Shown: positions 25,839 through 38,772, counted from the first letter of the stretch. The stretch: 64,000 nt of DNA from an uncultured Alphaproteobacteria bacterium (GCA_902537215.1 CACBAM010000012.1:1-64000); one strand, 5' to 3'. Notes: generated by a model from the letters alone, not told the origin. Program-made: numbers and translations.

Positions 25839-26354
25839 TTATTTAAATGTTATCTCAGAAACTTTTTTGCCTCTTCGCTGAGCAACCATTCTTGGGCTCC
25901 ACTCTTTAGTCAAGCCACTAATAGTCGCTCTAATCATATTATAGGGATTCTGAGAACCTAATGACTTTGCCACAACATCTTGAATACCTAGCATTTCAAA
26001 AACAGCTCTCATTGGTCCGCCGGCAATAATTCCTGTTCCCGCTTTTGCACTTCTCATAATTACCCTTCCCGCGCCATGTCTGCCGTCAATATCATGATGA
26101 AGAGTTCTCCCTTCCCTTAAAGGAACCTTTACTGTCTTTCGTTTTGCCTGCTCTGTAGCTTTGCGAATAGCTTCGGGAACTTCCTTAGCTTTCCCTTTTC
26201 CATATCCAACTCTGCCTTTTTGGTCACCTACTACGACTAAAGCCGCAAATCCAAACCTCTTTCCTCCTTTTACCGTTTTTGAAACACGGTTTATCGCTAC
26301 AAGACGGTCTGTAAATTCTGATTCTTCTCTATCTAATTTTCTCTTATCTTCCAA
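25839..26354 (-). CDS. rpsE: 30S ribosomal protein S5, UUG start
   Basis: A 171-residue S5 with the double-stranded RNA-binding fold ([40 protein letters not shown]) and a C-terminal domain with [21 protein letters not shown]5 affects decoding accuracy. The start is TTG at 26354, seven bases after AGGGA; no ATG fits the conserved N-terminus [13 protein letters not shown]. The preceding rplR stop lies 11 bases upstream. Confidence 0.96.
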   Translation of the reverse strand: MEDKRKLDREESEFTDRLVAINRVSKTVKGGKRFGFAALVVVGDQKGRVGYGKGKAKEVPEAIRKATEQAKRKTVKVPLREGRTLHHDIDGRHGAGRVIMRSAKAGTGIIAGGPMRAVFEMLGIQDVVAKSLGSQNPYNMIRATISGLTKEWSPRMVAQRRGKKVSEITFK

Positions 26355-26365
26355 AGCTTTTATCC

Positions 26366-26725
26366 CTATAGTTTTAATCCGTTTTCCCTAGCGGCGTCCG
26401 CTAGTGCCTTAATTTTTCCATGATATAGGAACCCTCCCCTATCAAAAACCACTTCCTTAATCCCTTTTTTTAAGGCTCTTGAGGCTATTTCCTTTCCAAT
26501 CTTTGTAGCAACTTCTATATTATTTTTTCCAACTACTCCTAAGCTCTTTTCTAGTGATGATACAGAAGCCACTGTTTTTCCTAGTCTATCGTCTATAACT
26601 TGCGCATAAATGTTCTTAGAGGATCTGTGAATGGACAGCCTACATTTACCATAGCTAGTTTTCTTTAGCTTGTTTCTGACCCTGAGAGATCTTTTCTTAA
26701 ACAATTTTATCTTATGTGTTGTCAT
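26366..26725 (-). CDS. rplR: 50S ribosomal protein L18
   Basis: A 119-residue L18 with an arginine-rich N-terminus, the 5S-binding core ([38 protein letters not shown]) and the usual ending [20 protein letters not shown]. It carries 5S rRNA into the central protuberance with L5. rplF precedes it by 8 bases. Confidence 0.97.
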   Translation of the reverse strand: MTTHKIKLFKKRSLRVRNKLKKTSYGKCRLSIHRSSKNIYAQVIDDRLGKTVASVSSLEKSLGVVGKNNIEVATKIGKEIASRALKKGIKEVVFDRGGFLYHGKIKALADAARENGLKL

Positions 26726-26733
26726 TATAGCTC

Positions 26734-27267
26734 CTACTTCTTTTTTCCCTCTTTCGCAAATATGTATTCACCTTTATACCGTATTCCTTTTCCCTTGTAA
26801 GGCTCAGGAGCCCTCCAAGCACGTATCTTTGCTGCTACCTCTCCCACAACCTGCTGATCTATTCCTTCCACTTTTATCTCGGTGGGTTTTGCACACGTTA
26901 TTTTAACATCATCTGGAATGTCAAAATCAACATCATGCGAATATCCCAAAGACAATTTAAGGACTTTACCCTGAACGGCTGCCCTATAACCAACCCCATT
27001 TATTTCAAGCTCTTTAGAAAATCCTGCATTAACACCATGCACTATATTTGCTATCTGTGACCTCGACATGCCCCAAAGCTGGCGTGTTTTTTTCTCGAGA
27101 TTCTTTGGAGTTACTGTAATATTCTTATCGACGATATCCACTTTTAGTTTTTCTGAAAAATTAAAATGTCTTGAACCAAGAGCACCTTTGACTTCTATAG
27201 TACCTTCTTTAAGTACAGCTTCAACTCCACTCGGAATTTCAATTGGTTTTTTTCCTATCCTTGACAT
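26734..27267 (-). CDS. rplF: 50S ribosomal protein L6
   Basis: A 177-residue L6 with two similar domains. [20 protein letters not shown] begins it and the second-domain signature is [17 protein letters not shown]6 lies near the sarcin-ricin loop and the factor-binding site. It begins 9 bases after rpsH, and the tail ends in basic residues. Confidence 0.98.
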   Translation of the reverse strand: MSRIGKKPIEIPSGVEAVLKEGTIEVKGALGSRHFNFSEKLKVDIVDKNITVTPKNLEKKTRQLWGMSRSQIANIVHGVNAGFSKELEINGVGYRAAVQGKVLKLSLGYSHDVDFDIPDDVKITCAKPTEIKVEGIDQQVVGEVAAKIRAWRAPEPYKGKGIRYKGEYIFAKEGKKK

Positions 27268-27276
27268 GGCCTATCC

Positions 27277-27675
27277 TTAAAAAACAGTGCATAAAACTTC
27301 GCCACCCACTCTGGATTGACGAGCTTTTGCATCTGACATAATACCTTTAGAAGTGGACACAATTGCCACCCCCAAACCTTGTCTAACTTTTGGAAGGTTA
27401 TCTGCTCCTAGATACACCCTTCGACCTGGGGTAGAGACACGCTTGAGCTCTTTAATCACTGGCTCTCCATCAAAATATTTTAGGGCTACCTTAATATTAT
27501 CTGTACCTGACACGCTTTTTTCAATCTCATAACTCCTGATGTAGCCCTCACTTTTTAACACATCTAAAACCCACGCTCGCAATTTTGAGCTTGGTGTGAG
27601 AACGTATTGTTTACGTCTCATTTGGCCGTTTCTAATTCTAGTTAACATATCTCCTAATGGATCAGTCATTGTCAT
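27277..27675 (-). CDS. rpsH: 30S ribosomal protein S8
   Basis: A 132-residue S8. [19 protein letters not shown] begins the protein after MTMT (starts possible at 27675 or 27669), and the family signature near the C-terminus is [19 protein letters not shown]. It binds the central domain of 16S rRNA early in assembly. In other bacteria S8 represses this operon by binding its mRNA; no such site was examined here. Confidence 0.97.
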   Translation of the reverse strand: MTMTDPLGDMLTRIRNGQMRRKQYVLTPSSKLRAWVLDVLKSEGYIRSYEIEKSVSGTDNIKVALKYFDGEPVIKELKRVSTPGRRVYLGADNLPKVRQGLGVAIVSTSKGIMSDAKARQSRVGGEVLCTVF

Positions 27676-27687
27676 TTTGAATTCTCC

Positions 27688-27993
27688 TTACCAACTAGAC
27701 TTTATCATACCGGGGATTTCACCCGCAGAAGCTAGCTCTCGCAAAGCTATTCTTGACATCTTCAGCTTCCTGTAATAACCCTTTGGTCTTCCTGTTACTG
27801 CACATCGGTTATGTAATCTTGTAGGACTTGAATTTCTTGGCAATTTAGCGAGTGCTAATCTTGCCTTAAAGCGCTCCTCATTACTTAACGATGGGTCTTT
27901 CGATATTTTCTTCAATTCTTCTCGCTTTTTCTTAAACTTTTGAACTAATCGCTCACGCTTAATCTGTCTATTCACCATAGAAACTTTTGCCAT
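27688..27993 (-). CDS. rpsN: 30S ribosomal protein S14, zinc-independent form
   Basis: A 101-residue S14 of the long C-minus type. It has [20 protein letters not shown] and [20 protein letters not shown], but the C-x2-C-x12-C-x2-C zinc ribbon is missing (a single Cys remains). It lies in the small-subunit head near S3 and S10. It is between rplE and rpsH with 12-base gaps. Confidence 0.97.
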   Translation of the reverse strand: MAKVSMVNRQIKRERLVQKFKKKREELKKISKDPSLSNEERFKARLALAKLPRNSSPTRLHNRCAVTGRPKGYYRKLKMSRIALRELASAGEIPGMIKSSW

Positions 27994-28005
27994 GATTATT
28001 CTATC

Positions 28006-28557
28006 CTAATCTCTAAAAGGGAAATTAAATAAACTAAGTAAAAACTTAGCTTCATCATTTGACCTAGCTGTTGTGCATACCACAACATCAAGCCCCCAAA
28101 TCTCGTCTACTTTATCAAAGTCGATTTCTGGAAATACTATGTGTTCTTTTATGCCGAGTGCATAATTGCCTCTGCCATCAAAGCTTTTTGGCGATAATCC
28201 TCTAAAATCTCTTATTCTCGGCATGGCAACATTAATTAGACGGTCAATAAACTCATACATTCTCGACCTTCTTAGTGTGACTTTTGCACCTAATTGCATG
28301 CCCTCTCTAACTTTAAAGCCCGCAATAGATTTTTTTGCCTTTGTAAATACAGGTAATTGGCCTGCAATCAGCATTAAGTCATTGTGTGCTGACTTAACTT
28401 TCTTCGTATCTGCTACGGCCTCTCCTATTCCCATATTTAATACTACTTTTTCGAGTTTCGGTATCATCAAATCATTTTTGTATTTAAATTGTTCTTTTAG
28501 ACTTGATCTGAGTTTCTCATTATAAAGTTTTTCCAAACGAGGCTTATAATTATCCAT
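28006..28557 (-). CDS. rplE: 50S ribosomal protein L5
   Basis: A 183-residue L5, with [20 protein letters not shown] near the start and [20 protein letters not shown] in the second half. It anchors 5S rRNA and contacts P-site tRNA. Its ATG (28557) overlaps the end of rplX by 8 bases, so the two are translationally coupled. Confidence 0.98.
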   Translation of the reverse strand: MDNYKPRLEKLYNEKLRSSLKEQFKYKNDLMIPKLEKVVLNMGIGEAVADTKKVKSAHNDLMLIAGQLPVFTKAKKSIAGFKVREGMQLGAKVTLRRSRMYEFIDRLINVAMPRIRDFRGLSPKSFDGRGNYALGIKEHIVFPEIDFDKVDEIWGLDVVVCTTARSNDEAKFLLSLFNFPFRD

Positions 28558-28864
28558 CTATCACCTCCCCAGAATTTTTTGCTATTCTAACCTTTTTTCC
28601 ATCTTTAACCGTAAATCCGACTCTTGTTGCAACATCATTTTTTGGATCAATCAAAGCAACATTTGATACATGGACTGGAGCGTTCTTTGGCACTCTTCCG
28701 CCTGCGCTATCTTTATCTTGCTTTTTATGCGTAATAACGGTGTTAACTCCCTCGACAACGACTTTATCTAATTTGGTGAGTACTTTAGATACTTGACCTC
28801 GTTTACCTTTATCTTTTCCGGCAAGCACTATGACCGTATCACCTTTTTTAATTCTAGCTGCCAT
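28550..28864 (-). CDS. rplX: 50S ribosomal protein L24
   Basis: A 104-residue L24 with a KOW motif ([20 protein letters not shown]) and the conserved [20 protein letters not shown] block. L24 starts large-subunit assembly at the tunnel exit. The minus strand reads GTGATG here. I take the ATG at 28864, which overlaps the rplN stop (TGATG), rather than the GTG at 28867. Confidence 0.97.
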   Translation of the reverse strand: MAARIKKGDTVIVLAGKDKGKRGQVSKVLTKLDKVVVEGVNTVITHKKQDKDSAGGRVPKNAPVHVSNVALIDPKNDVATRVGFTVKDGKKVRIAKNSGEVIDG

Positions 28865-29232
28865 CACAAAACCTCTGGAGCTAATGATACAATTTTCATA
28901 AACTTCTTCAATCTAAGTTCCCTCACGACAGGCCCAAATATTCTTGTTCCAATTGGCTCACCTGAATTACTCAATAGTACGGCAGCATTAGTGTCGAACT
29001 TAATCGAACTCCCGTCCTGCCTATGAATTTGCTTTGAAGTTCTGACTATGACAGCTCTTCTCACTTCACCTTTCTTTACTTTACCTCTTGGTATGGCTTC
29101 TTTTATAGTCACAACTATTACATCTCCGACCGAAGCGTACCTTCTTTTAGCACCACCCAACACTTTTATGCACTGGACCCTCTTCGCTCCTGAGTTATCG
29201 GCAACGTCGAGGTTGCTCTGCATTTGTATCAT
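28864..29232 (-). CDS. rplN: 50S ribosomal protein L14
   Basis: A 122-residue L14 opening [20 protein letters not shown] and containing [20 protein letters not shown] and [20 protein letters not shown]. It lies on the interface face and contacts the small subunit. Its stop overlaps the rplX start, and rpsQ precedes it by 59 bases. Confidence 0.98.
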   Translation of the reverse strand: MIQMQSNLDVADNSGAKRVQCIKVLGGAKRRYASVGDVIVVTIKEAIPRGKVKKGEVRRAVIVRTSKQIHRQDGSSIKFDTNAAVLLSNSGEPIGTRIFGPVVRELRLKKFMKIVSLAPEVL

Positions 29233-29291
29233 TTTTTTCTCCCGACCTTTAGGTTAAATTTACCTTGGTTTCGATTTTTACTTTGAATTTT

Positions 29292-29519
29292 CTACTCCAA
29301 AACTTCCCATCGCTTAGTCTTGGAAATAGGTGCCGTTTCTCGTATCTTTACTATGTCTCCAGATTTGTAAGAGTTATTATCACCGTGTGCCCTATACTTT
29401 TTTGATCTTCTAATGGTTTTTTTAAGCACTGGATGTTTAAATCTTCGTTCAACCGAAACCGTCAGTGTATTTTGGTTTAACGTGCTAACGACTGTTCCTT
29501 GCAATACTCTTTTTGGCAT
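29292..29519 (-). CDS. rpsQ: 30S ribosomal protein S17
   Basis: A 75-residue S17 starting [20 protein letters not shown], then the OB-fold strand [20 protein letters not shown] and [20 protein letters not shown]. An upstream in-frame TTG at 29522 is not needed; the family starts with MPKR, so I take ATG at 29519. It binds 16S helices 7 and 11. Confidence 0.96.
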   Translation of the reverse strand: MPKRVLQGTVVSTLNQNTLTVSVERRFKHPVLKKTIRRSKKYRAHGDNNSYKSGDIVKIRETAPISKTKRWEVLE

Positions 29520-29531
29520 CAAAATCTCCGA

Positions 29532-29726
29532 CTATACTTTCTCAACTTTTGAATTAAGAACCGTTAATATTCTAGCAATTGTTCGCCTAACGAATCGAAC
29601 TCTAGCTGTGTTTTCTAGCTGCCCACCTGCTTTTTGGAACCTTAGGTTAAATGATTCCTTTTTCAGCTTTTCAAGCTCTCCCTCTAGCTCTTCAGTACTT
29701 TTATCTCTTATATCTTTAATTTTCAT
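29532..29726 (-). CDS. rpmC: 50S ribosomal protein L29
   Basis: A 64-residue L29, a two-helix hairpin with [20 protein letters not shown] and [20 protein letters not shown]. It sits at the tunnel exit with L23. It lies between rplP and rpsQ with gaps of 26 and 12 bases. Confidence 0.95.
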   Translation of the reverse strand: MKIKDIRDKSTEELEGELEKLKKESFNLRFQKAGGQLENTARVRFVRRTIARILTVLNSKVEKV

Positions 29727-29752
29727 TGTCTCTTTCTAACCTCTTCAAAATG

Positions 29753-30166
29753 CTACCAATCCTGCCTAACAACAAATCTACACTTGACGGGAAGCTTCAT
29801 TGCTGCCAGCCTCAGGCCTTCTTTTGCTATCAACTCAGACACGCCATCAACCTCAAACATAATTCTGCCTGGCTTAACTTTCGCCACCCAGCGATCAACT
29901 GAGCCTTTACCTTTACCCATTCTTACCTCTATGGGCTTAGCTGTTACTGGCACATCGGGAAATATTCTTATCCAAACTCTACCCTGTCTTTTCATATGCC
30001 GTGTTAGAGCCCTACGAGCTGCTTCAATTTGTCTTGCCGTAATTCTTTCTGGCTCTGTTGCTTTCAACGCGTAGTTACCAAAATTAACGCTATACCCACC
30101 TTTCGCCAATCCATGTATGCGACCCTTGTGCTGTTTTCGAAACTTAGATTTTTTTGGTTGTAACAT
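29753..30166 (-). CDS. rplP: 50S ribosomal protein L16
   Basis: A 137-residue L16. It begins [20 protein letters not shown] and carries [20 protein letters not shown], then the conserved [21 protein letters not shown]16 shapes the A-site tRNA elbow position. It starts 2 bases after rpsC ends. Confidence 0.98.
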   Translation of the reverse strand: MLQPKKSKFRKQHKGRIHGLAKGGYSVNFGNYALKATEPERITARQIEAARRALTRHMKRQGRVWIRIFPDVPVTAKPIEVRMGKGKGSVDRWVAKVKPGRIMFEVDGVSELIAKEGLRLAAMKLPVKCRFVVRQDW

Positions 30167-30168
30167 TT

Positions 30169-30894
30169 TTAATTTGCTCTTTCCTGAGGCATATTTGTAC
30201 TTTTTTGGGTTCTAGATGGACTCTCTTTTAATTCACTCAGCTTTCTATCTCTCGCAGATGGATCATGCTCCATTATGTCACCCTTAAAAATCCATACTTT
30301 TACACCTATTATACCGTAAGCCGTGCTGCTTTCTGCAACACAGTAGTCTATATCGGCTCGCAGCGTGTGTCGTGGTACTCTGCCCTCAGAATACCATTCA
30401 GTTCTGGCTATCTCTGCACCTCCTAATCGGCCCGAAATGTCAACTCTTATGCCTAATGCACCCATACGCATAGCATTTTGAACTGCTCTCTTCATCGCTC
30501 TCCTAAAAGATACTCTTCTTTCCAACTGCTGAGCGATGCTTTCAGCTACAAGCGCAGCGTCAGTCTCTGGCTTTCTTACCTCCAAAACATTTAACAACAA
30601 CTCACTACTAGTCAGTTTCGATAGAGCCTTTCTTAAAGTTTCAATATCGGAACCTTTTTTACCTATGATTACGCCTGGTCTGGCAGCATGTATTGTAACT
30701 CTACATTTTTTATGTGGCCTCTCTATAACCACTCTACTAATACCCGCTTGAGCACAATTAACTTTGACGTATTTACGAATTTCTAAATCTTCATGCAGCA
30801 GTTCACCGAATTCACGTCTCCCGGCAAACCAAACGCTCTCCCACGTTCTATTGACCTGAAGTCGTAATCCTATAGGATTTATTTTCTGTCCCAT
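30169..30894 (-). CDS. rpsC: 30S ribosomal protein S3
   Basis: A 241-residue S3 with a KH domain ([20 protein letters not shown]) and the C-terminal domain with [21 protein letters not shown]3 forms the mRNA entry tunnel and has helicase-like activity with S4 and S5. A charged tail of about 30 residues follows the core, normal for the class. rplV ends 5 bases upstream. Confidence 0.98.
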   Translation of the reverse strand: MGQKINPIGLRLQVNRTWESVWFAGRREFGELLHEDLEIRKYVKVNCAQAGISRVVIERPHKKCRVTIHAARPGVIIGKKGSDIETLRKALSKLTSSELLLNVLEVRKPETDAALVAESIAQQLERRVSFRRAMKRAVQNAMRMGALGIRVDISGRLGGAEIARTEWYSEGRVPRHTLRADIDYCVAESSTAYGIIGVKVWIFKGDIMEHDPSARDRKLSELKESPSRTQKSTNMPQERAN

Positions 30895-30899
30895 GGGTT

Positions 30900-31280
30900 T
30901 TATTCCTCTTCTTTATTCTGTCTAACTACTATTGTTATTTGGCTAAAAGGTTTCAGTATTTTTCCGTAACGACCTCTTGCACGTGGCCTTCCTCTTTTTA
31001 GCACCATGTTCTTTCCAACATAAGCACTCTGAACAACGAGCTCGTCTACATCAAGTCCGTGATTATTTTCTGCATTTGCTATTGCGCTTTGTAGACAAGT
31101 AGACACCTCTTTTGCTACGCGCTTCTTTGAAAATCTTAGGTCAGATAATGCTTTAGCTACAGGCTTATTTCTTATGAGCTGAGCAACTAAGTTGAGCTTT
31201 TGTGGACTTGTCTTAATCATTCTAAGCTTAGCCATAGCTTCGTTATCTGCAACTCTACGACCATTTTTTTCCTTTGACAT
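30900..31280 (-). CDS. rplV: 50S ribosomal protein L22
   Basis: A 126-residue L22. [20 protein letters not shown] starts the globular domain, and the long beta-hairpin that lines the exit tunnel includes [20 protein letters not shown]. The N-terminus is about 15 residues longer than in E. coli. It overlies the gap to rpsS by only 4 bases. Confidence 0.97.
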   Translation of the reverse strand: MSKEKNGRRVADNEAMAKLRMIKTSPQKLNLVAQLIRNKPVAKALSDLRFSKKRVAKEVSTCLQSAIANAENNHGLDVDELVVQSAYVGKNMVLKRGRPRARGRYGKILKPFSQITIVVRQNKEEE

Positions 31281-31284
31281 CTAA

Positions 31285-31563
31285 TTATTTCCTCTTAGCT
31301 TTTTTATCGGCCGCATGACCATAATAAGTTCGAGTAGGGCTATACTCACCCAATTTTTGTCCTATCATCTCCTCAGAAACCATCACCGGTATGTGCTTAC
31401 GTCCATTGTAAACACCAAATGTTAATCCTACGAACTGCGGCAATATCGTTGATCTACGAGACCAAGTTTTTATTACCTCTTTACTGCCTTTTTCTCTAAC
31501 AAGCTCAGCTTTTTTTAGAAGATGGGAATCAACAAATGGTCCTTTCCACGCAGATCTAGCCAT
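31285..31563 (-). CDS. rpsS: 30S ribosomal protein S19
   Basis: A 92-residue S19: [40 protein letters not shown] and the tail [20 protein letters not shown]. It forms a complex with S13 in the head. It starts 1 base after rplB ends. Confidence 0.98.
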   Translation of the reverse strand: MARSAWKGPFVDSHLLKKAELVREKGSKEVIKTWSRRSTILPQFVGLTFGVYNGRKHIPVMVSEEMIGQKLGEYSPTRTYYGHAADKKAKRK

Positions 31564-31564
31564 A

Positions 31565-32407
31565 TTACCTTCTTCCTTTCTTCTTTAAATGTCGTGAACG
31601 TATGATGTATTTGTCGGTATCCTTATTTGACCGAGTCTTAGCCCCTTTGGTGGGCTTGCCCCAAGGCGTAACAGGGTGTCTTCCGCCCGATGTTCTACCC
31701 TCTCCTCCACCGTGAGGGTGATCAATTGGATTCATTACAACGCCGCGGACAGTTGGCCTTCTCCCTAAATATCTTGATCTACCGGCTTTTCCAAGATTTT
31801 GGTTAGAATTATCGGGATTAGAAACCGCTCCAACTGTAGCCCTGCACTCTTGCCTAACAACTCTTACCTCTCCCGACGACAATCGCAATTGGGCATACCC
31901 TCCATCTCTACCGATAAACTGCGCATAGGCACCAGCAGACCTTGCGATTTGTCCACCTTTACCTTGCTTGAATTCTATGTTGTGAACTATCGTTCCCACT
32001 GGCATACTTGAGAAGGGCATAGCATTCCCCGGCTTAACATCGGCTTTTTCTGCAGATATCACGGTATCACCGGCCTTTAGCCGCTGAGGGGCCAATATAT
32101 AAGATTTCTGTTTATCCTCATAAACAATTAATGCAATAAAGGCAGATCGATTTGGATCGTATTCAATTCTTTCCACAGTTGCGGTAATGCCAGTTTTTGA
32201 GCGTTTGAAGTCTATTTCCCTGTATAACCTCTTTGCGCCACCTCCTTGATGCCTGACTGTGATCCGTCCTAAATTATTACGTCCACCCTTTTTTGTTAAA
32301 CCTCTGGAAAGAGATTTTTCGGGTCTTCCCTTCCACAATCCTGATTTATCAACTAACACAAGACCTCTTTGCCCAGGTGATGTTGGTTTATAATTCTTTA
32401 GCGCCAT
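31565..32407 (-). CDS. rplB: 50S ribosomal protein L2
   Basis: A 280-residue L2 of normal length. [20 protein letters not shown] lies in the OB-fold domain, and [20 protein letters not shown] near the C-terminus includes the histidine required for peptidyl transferase function. L2 is needed for subunit association. It is between rplW and rpsS in the S10 operon. Confidence 0.98.
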   Translation of the reverse strand: MALKNYKPTSPGQRGLVLVDKSGLWKGRPEKSLSRGLTKKGGRNNLGRITVRHQGGGAKRLYREIDFKRSKTGITATVERIEYDPNRSAFIALIVYEDKQKSYILAPQRLKAGDTVISAEKADVKPGNAMPFSSMPVGTIVHNIEFKQGKGGQIARSAGAYAQFIGRDGGYAQLRLSSGEVRVVRQECRATVGAVSNPDNSNQNLGKAGRSRYLGRRPTVRGVVMNPIDHPHGGGEGRTSGGRHPVTPWGKPTKGAKTRSNKDTDKYIIRSRHLKKKGRR

Positions 32408-32428
32408 CTTTCCTACCTTTATACCAAC

Positions 32429-32716
32429 TTAAAGACCGGAAGTAACATCTATTGTGTTACCCTCTTCAAGCATCACATATGCTCGTTTTATATCTCGCTG
32501 CTTTCCCAGTTGACCACGAAAGCGTTTTTTCTTGCCTTTTTTTATACTTGTATTCACCGCCTTAACCTTTACTTTGAAAAGTTCCTCTATGGCCTGTTTT
32601 ATCTCAGCTTTATTTGATTTCATAGCAACTTCAAATACCACTCCACCTACCTCGGACGCTAATGTTGCCTTTTCAGTTATTATAGGACGACGAATTATAT
32701 CATAGTTGCTTTTCAT
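32429..32716 (-). CDS. rplW: 50S ribosomal protein L23
   Basis: A 95-residue L23, [20 protein letters not shown] to the tail [20 protein letters not shown]. It docks trigger factor and SRP at the tunnel exit. Its start overlaps the rplD stop by 4 bases. Confidence 0.97.
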   Translation of the reverse strand: MKSNYDIIRRPIITEKATLASEVGGVVFEVAMKSNKAEIKQAIEELFKVKVKAVNTSIKKGKKKRFRGQLGKQRDIKRAYVMLEEGNTIDVTSGL

Positions 32717-33336
32717 TGAAGCTTTTCCTCCAACTGCTTTAGTGCTGATGAGGTTATCAATAATTGATCTTTCCTCAGAATATCGTAAACATTTATTCCA
32801 TTTACACTTAAAACGTCCTTGTTTGCGAGCCTCTTAGTAAACTTTGCCAAACCTTTAGCCTTTTCTTGATCGTCTATAATCAAAAGGCTCTGCCAACCAT
32901 ACTTATCGAAAATTTTGACTAAATCCTTTGTTTTTTCAAAATTGGTCTTTATTTCATCGACGAATACCAACTTTCCTTGGGAAACTTTGCTTGATAAAGC
33001 ATGCTTAATTCCTAGCTTTCTAAACTTCTTGTTGAGATCGTGGCTGTGACTTCTTGGCTTCGGCCCTTTGTATACCCCTCCTTTTCTAAAAATTGGGGCG
33101 TTTCTGTCACCATGCCTGGCTCCGCCTGTACCTTTTTGCCTATAAACCTTTGATTTGGAGTAACTACCCTCGGACCTTGTTTTAACTGAGTGGCTTCCCT
33201 GTTGTCTTCGCGCTAATTGCCACCTCACAACCCTATTAAGAATATCTTTCCTTGGCTCCAGGGAGAAAATTTCATCTGAAAGCGTCACAGCCTTTGCCTT
33301 ACCTGTGTCAATGTTAAGTAGCTCAGCTTTCATCAT
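32713..33336 (-). CDS. rplD: 50S ribosomal protein L4
   Basis: A 207-residue L4. The internal extended loop that enters the exit tunnel reads [20 protein letters not shown], followed by [20 protein letters not shown]. In enterobacteria L4 also represses the S10 operon; that is not shown here. The start is ATG-ATG at 33336/33333, overlapping rplC by 14 bases. Confidence 0.97.
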   Translation of the reverse strand: MMKAELLNIDTGKAKAVTLSDEIFSLEPRKDILNRVVRWQLARRQQGSHSVKTRSEGSYSKSKVYRQKGTGGARHGDRNAPIFRKGGVYKGPKPRSHSHDLNKKFRKLGIKHALSSKVSQGKLVFVDEIKTNFEKTKDLVKIFDKYGWQSLLIIDDQEKAKGLAKFTKRLANKDVLSVNGINVYDILRKDQLLITSSALKQLEEKLQ

Positions 33337-34099
33337 CTTTTACCTTTTCGTCGACAGGACTGTCATTTACAGGTGTAGTAACTACAGCCTCTTTTTCTAG
33401 GTCTGCTCCACTATTCTCTTTCACCGCATCCTTAATAGCAGCAGGTATGGGCGCATCCTTATTTATAGGTTTTTTTACCGCATCCGATATGGTTACCCAG
33501 CCTCCTTTAGCACCAGGCACTGCTCCTCTGACTAATATTAATCCAGCTTTTTCATCGGTGCTCACAACCTCTAAATTCTGTGTCGTAACCCTTCTAGACC
33601 CCATGTGCCCTGCCATTTTCTTTCCCTTGAATACCCTTCCCGGATCTTGACATTGGCCCGTCGAACCATGAGACCTATGGGAAATTGAAACACCGTGACT
33701 GGCTCTTAGACCTCCGAAATTATGTCTTTTCATCGCACCAGCAAACCCCTTACCTATAGAAATGCCAGAAACATCAACAAGCTGGCCCTCAACATAGTGG
33801 TTTGCAGTGATTTGTGAGCCTACCTCTATAAGGTTCTCACTCGAGACTCTAAACTCCTTAAGCACTCTCTTCACCTCGACTTTTGCCGCTGCAAAATAGC
33901 TCCTCATAGGGTTGCTAACATTTTTTGCTTTAGCCAATCCCGATCCTAATTGAACAGCTGTGTAACCATCCTTCTCCATGGTCCGTCTAGCAACAACCTT
34001 TAGATCATCTAAAAGAAGAACTGTTACAGGGACTTGTCTTCCGTCCTCATTGAAAATCCGAGACATTCCTATTTTCTTCGCGATAACGCCCGTACGCAT
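33323..34099 (-). CDS. rplC: 50S ribosomal protein L3
   Basis: A 258-residue L3 with [20 protein letters not shown] and the branched loop [20 protein letters not shown]. The glutamine in this loop is the methylation target in E. coli. The C-terminal extension of about 40 acidic and polar residues is typical of alphaproteobacteria. L3 lies next to the peptidyl transferase centre. It is preceded by rpsJ. Confidence 0.97.
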   Translation of the reverse strand: MRTGVIAKKIGMSRIFNEDGRQVPVTVLLLDDLKVVARRTMEKDGYTAVQLGSGLAKAKNVSNPMRSYFAAAKVEVKRVLKEFRVSSENLIEVGSQITANHYVEGQLVDVSGISIGKGFAGAMKRHNFGGLRASHGVSISHRSHGSTGQCQDPGRVFKGKKMAGHMGSRRVTTQNLEVVSTDEKAGLILVRGAVPGAKGGWVTISDAVKKPINKDAPIPAAIKDAVKENSGADLEKEAVVTTPVNDSPVDEKVKDDES

Positions 34100-34122
34100 A
34101 CGTTTGTTGCTCCTTCTTTACT

Positions 34123-34431
34123 TCAAAGTTTAATTTCTACGTCGACACCAGCCGCAAGGTCAAGCTTCATAAGAGCATCGACAGTTTGCGGGGTGGGATC
34201 CACAATATCTAAAAGTCGTTTATGTGTTCGCATCTCAAATTGCTCTCTACTTTTTTTGTCTACATGTGGACTTCTAAGAACAGTATACTTCTCTATCTTG
34301 TTGGGTAACGGTATGGGACCACGCACCTGAGCTCCGGTGCGTTTTGCTGTCGACACAATCTCCTGAGTGCTGGTATCGAGCACTCTGTAGTCAAATGCTT
34401 TTAGCCTTATTCGTATACTTTGGTTTTGCAT
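34123..34431 (-). CDS. rpsJ: 30S ribosomal protein S10
   Basis: A 102-residue S10 (NusE) containing [20 protein letters not shown] and the loop [21 protein letters not shown]10 sits in the head and also joins NusB in antitermination complexes. The gene follows tuf by 12 bases, fusing the str and S10 operons, as usual in this class. Confidence 0.98.
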   Translation of the reverse strand: MQNQSIRIRLKAFDYRVLDTSTQEIVSTAKRTGAQVRGPIPLPNKIEKYTVLRSPHVDKKSREQFEMRTHKRLLDIVDPTPQTVDALMKLDLAAGVDVEIKL

Positions 34432-34443
34432 CTTACCTTCGCT

Positions 34444-35619
34444 TTACTTTATTATCTTAGATACAACACCCGCGCCGACTGTCCTACCACCTTCTCTGAT
34501 TGCGAATCTCAATTTCTCCTCCATGGCTATTGGAGCAATTAATTCAACTTCGAACTTAAGGTTATCTCCAGGCATGACCATTTCTGTTCCAGAAGGAAGC
34601 TGAACAGTTCCTGTAACATCTGTAGTTCGGAAGTAAAATTGCGGTCTATAATTACCAAAGAACGGAGTATGCCTACCCCCTTCGTCTTTAGTAAGAATGT
34701 AAGCCTCTGCTTCAAACTTAGTGTGCGGAGTAACGGATCCAGGTTTAACAAGACATTGTCCACGTTCAACGCCATCGCGTTCAGTGCCTCTCAGAAGAGC
34801 GCCGATGTTGTCGCCTGCTTCACCTCTGTCAAGCAACTTTCTAAACATCTCAACACCTGTGCACACTGTTTTAGAAGTTTCCCTAATACCTACTATTTCA
34901 ATTTCATCTCCGTTGTTAATCACACCACGCTCTACACGCCCTGTTACTACGGTCCCCCGACCTGAAATCGAGAATACATCTTCAATAGGCATAAGAAATG
35001 GCTGATCAATAGGCCTATCAGGTGTAGGTATAGAGTCATCTACGGCTTTCATAAGCTCAGCAATCTTCTTAGCACCAATCTCTTCGTCTCTATCTTCCAG
35101 AGCAGCTAAAGCCGAACCAGAGATTATGGGAATATCATCTCCTGGGAACTCGTAAGATGAAAGGAGTTCTCTCACCTCCATTTCAACTAATTCTAATAAT
35201 TCAGGATCATCGACCTGATCAACTTTATTCAGAAAAACGACCAGCGCCGGAACACCAACTTGCCTAGCTAGCAAAATGTGCTCTCTGGTTTGAGGCATCG
35301 GACCATCAGCTGCATTAACAACTAAAATGGCACCGTCCATTTGTGCGGCTCCAGTGATCATATTCTTTACATAATCAGCATGGCCAGGGCAATCTACATG
35401 TGCATAATGTCTCGCATCTGTCTCGTATTCTACATGAGCTGTCGAGATAGTTATTCCCCTAGCTTTTTCTTCAGGAGCATTATCGATTTGATCGTAAGCT
35501 CTAAAGTCACCAAACTGCTTCGTTATCGCTGCCGTAAGGGTAGTTTTTCCGTGGTCAACGTGCCCAATAGTTCCGACGTTAACATGGGGTTTATTTCGTT
35601 CGAATTTTTCTTTTGCCAT
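34444..35619 (-). CDS. tuf: Elongation factor Tu
   Basis: A 391-residue EF-Tu. The GTP site is [10 protein letters not shown], switch I ends with [16 protein letters not shown]3 is DCPGHADY, G4 is NKVD, and domains 2 and 3 follow with the usual [14 protein letters not shown]. It delivers aminoacyl-tRNA to the ribosome. Only one copy is in the window. It is 35 bases after fusA and leads directly into rpsJ. Confidence 0.98.
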   Translation of the reverse strand: MAKEKFERNKPHVNVGTIGHVDHGKTTLTAAITKQFGDFRAYDQIDNAPEEKARGITISTAHVEYETDARHYAHVDCPGHADYVKNMITGAAQMDGAILVVNAADGPMPQTREHILLARQVGVPALVVFLNKVDQVDDPELLELVEMEVRELLSSYEFPGDDIPIISGSALAALEDRDEEIGAKKIAELMKAVDDSIPTPDRPIDQPFLMPIEDVFSISGRGTVVTGRVERGVINNGDEIEIVGIRETSKTVCTGVEMFRKLLDRGEAGDNIGALLRGTERDGVERGQCLVKPGSVTPHTKFEAEAYILTKDEGGRHTPFFGNYRPQFYFRTTDVTGTVQLPSGTEMVMPGDNLKFEVELIAPIAMEEKLRFAIREGGRTVGAGVVSKIIK

Positions 35620-35654
35620 TTTTTTCTCCTCTTCTCTAGTATTCTTTTTTTAAC

Positions 35655-37772
35655 TCAAGCAAACTTAGCTTGTATTTCCTCAGAAATATTTGATGGTACA
35701 GCCTCGTATTTCTCAAAAATCATTGTAAACTGAGCCCGTCCCGACGACATAGATCTTAAATTATTGATGTAACCAAACATATTAGCGAGTGGCACGAGTG
35801 CGTTTACTACTATCGCATTTCCTCTCGTTTCCTGTCCAGTAACCATGCCGCGACGAGATGTTAAATCGCCAATAATGTTACCGGTATACTCATCAGGCGT
35901 AACTACTTCAACTTTCATTATGGGTTCTAGCAGCTTTGCTCCTGCCTTTTTCAATCCATCCCTCATTGCCGCTCTAGAAGCAATCTCGAATGCTAGCACA
36001 CTTGAGTCTACATCATGTTGAGCACCATCAATCAATGCCACCTTGAAATCGATTACGGGGAACCCTGCCAGTGGCCCACTATCCATTACAGATTGTATTC
36101 CTTTCTCTACCCCCGGTATATACTCCTTGGGCACTGCCCCTCCCACTATTTTACTTTCGAACGAGTAACCTTCTCCAGGATCCGTTGGAGAAATAATTAA
36201 CTTCACCCTTGCGAACTGACCAGCTCCGCCAGACTGCTTTTTATGAGTGTAATCAATTTCAGCTTCGTTACTAACTGTCTCTCTATAAGCAACCTGTGGC
36301 GCGCCTATATTTGCCTCTACTTTGAACTCTCTCTTTAGTCTATCGACTAAAATATCTAAATGTAATTCACCCATGCCTTTCATAATCGTCTGCCCAGATT
36401 CTAGATCAGTTTCAACTCTAAAAGATGGATCTTCTGCAGCCAATCTCTGCAATCCAGCAGACATTTTCTCCTGGTCATTCTTAGTTTTTGGTTCAACTGC
36501 AATCTCTATCACAGGGTCCGGAAATGTCATGGTTTCCAAAACAACCGGTTTAACCGTGTCGCATATAGTGTCTCCTGTTGTTGTGTCTTTTAGGCCCGCT
36601 AAGGCAATTATATCCCCAGCATAGGCTTCATCAATCTCTTCTCTGTTATTAGAGTGCATCATCATCATGCGCCCAACGCGCTCTTTTTTACCTTTTGTAG
36701 AGTTTAAAAAACTATCTCCTTTTTTTATAACCCCTGAATATATCCTTGTGAAGGTCAGTGACCCGACGAATGGATCATTCATTATCTTGAATGCTAGCCC
36801 AGAAAAAGGTTGGCTGTCATCTGCTGATCTTTCTATATCTCTCACTTCACTTTCGTCGCCTGGCTTAAATCCCATGTATGCGGGAACGTCTAAAGGGCCT
36901 GGTAGATAATCAATAACTGCATTTAGTAGAGGCTGCACCCCCTTGTTCTTGAAGGCCGATCCACAAAGGACGGGCACAAAAGCCATACTGAGCGTACCCT
37001 TTCGCAAAAGATCTCTTAGGGTCAGTTCATCTGGCTCTTCTCCTTCAAGATATTTTTCCATCACCATGTCATCCATCTCTATGGCTATTTCAATCATCTC
37101 TCCCCGATATTTTTCAGCAGTTTCGATCAGATCAGGTCTAATATCTTGACATGTCCAGCTTGCTCCTAGATCTTCTCCGGCCCAAGTCCATTCCTTCATC
37201 GTGACTAAATCAATTATTCCTTCGAGGTTAGTTTCTGAACCAATAGGCAATTGTATTGGACATGGAATTGCTCCTGTTCGATCTTTAATCATTTTCACAC
37301 ACTGAAAATAGTCAGCGCCTATTTTGTCCATCTTGTTAACAAAAACAATTCGCGGAACTTTATACCTGTCGGCTTGTCTCCATACGGTCTCAGTCTGAGG
37401 CTCCACACCGGCGTTGGCATCCAATACACAAACTGCTCCATCCAAAACCGCAAGCGATCTTTCAACTTCTATCGTAAAATCGACGTGCCCCGGTGTATCA
37501 ATTATGTTGAACCGGTGTTTCGGCGATAGTGGCTTTTCACCATCTTCCGTTCGCTCCCAAAATGTTGTAGTAGCAGCTGAAGTAATCGTTATTCCTCTCT
37601 CTTGTTCCTGCTCCATCCAATCCATTGTCGCGGCCCCGTCGTGCACTTCTCCAATTTTATGGGACTTTCCCGTGTAATATAGTATCCTCTCTGTACATGT
37701 AGTCTTACCGGCATCAATGTGAGCCATAATCCCGAAGTTTCTGTAAAGATTTAAAGTATATTCTCTAGACAT
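35655..37772 (-). CDS. fusA: Elongation factor G
   Basis: A 705-residue EF-G. G1 is [10 protein letters not shown]2 has [14 protein letters not shown]3 is DTPGHVDFT and G4 is NKMD. Domains II to V follow, including [20 protein letters not shown] and [20 protein letters not shown]. It moves tRNAs and mRNA after peptide bond formation. It is the only fusA in the window, 16 bases after rpsG and 35 before tuf. Confidence 0.98.
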   Translation of the reverse strand: MSREYTLNLYRNFGIMAHIDAGKTTCTERILYYTGKSHKIGEVHDGAATMDWMEQEQERGITITSAATTTFWERTEDGEKPLSPKHRFNIIDTPGHVDFTIEVERSLAVLDGAVCVLDANAGVEPQTETVWRQADRYKVPRIVFVNKMDKIGADYFQCVKMIKDRTGAIPCPIQLPIGSETNLEGIIDLVTMKEWTWAGEDLGASWTCQDIRPDLIETAEKYRGEMIEIAIEMDDMVMEKYLEGEEPDELTLRDLLRKGTLSMAFVPVLCGSAFKNKGVQPLLNAVIDYLPGPLDVPAYMGFKPGDESEVRDIERSADDSQPFSGLAFKIMNDPFVGSLTFTRIYSGVIKKGDSFLNSTKGKKERVGRMMMMHSNNREEIDEAYAGDIIALAGLKDTTTGDTICDTVKPVVLETMTFPDPVIEIAVEPKTKNDQEKMSAGLQRLAAEDPSFRVETDLESGQTIMKGMGELHLDILVDRLKREFKVEANIGAPQVAYRETVSNEAEIDYTHKKQSGGAGQFARVKLIISPTDPGEGYSFESKIVGGAVPKEYIPGVEKGIQSVMDSGPLAGFPVIDFKVALIDGAQHDVDSSVLAFEIASRAAMRDGLKKAGAKLLEPIMKVEVVTPDEYTGNIIGDLTSRRGMVTGQETRGNAIVVNALVPLANMFGYINNLRSMSSGRAQFTMIFEKYEAVPSNISEEIQAKFA

Positions 37773-37788
37773 ATTTCTTACTCTTCCA

Positions 37789-38644
<856 letters not shown>

Positions 38645-38772
38645 TTTGCCCCTAACCTTCCTTAAAATGGATCAACTTGGACCCCTTCCCACAACGCAGA
38701 GGATTAACTAAAAACGTAATCTTGCCTTTTAATTTCTGAATTTTTAGTTACTGATTCAACGAATTCTGCGCG

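Noticed and set aside
34539-35005. Short ORFs inside tuf, on both strands
   Set aside because: All are shadows in other frames; tuf covers this whole stretch with a complete EF-Tu sequence.
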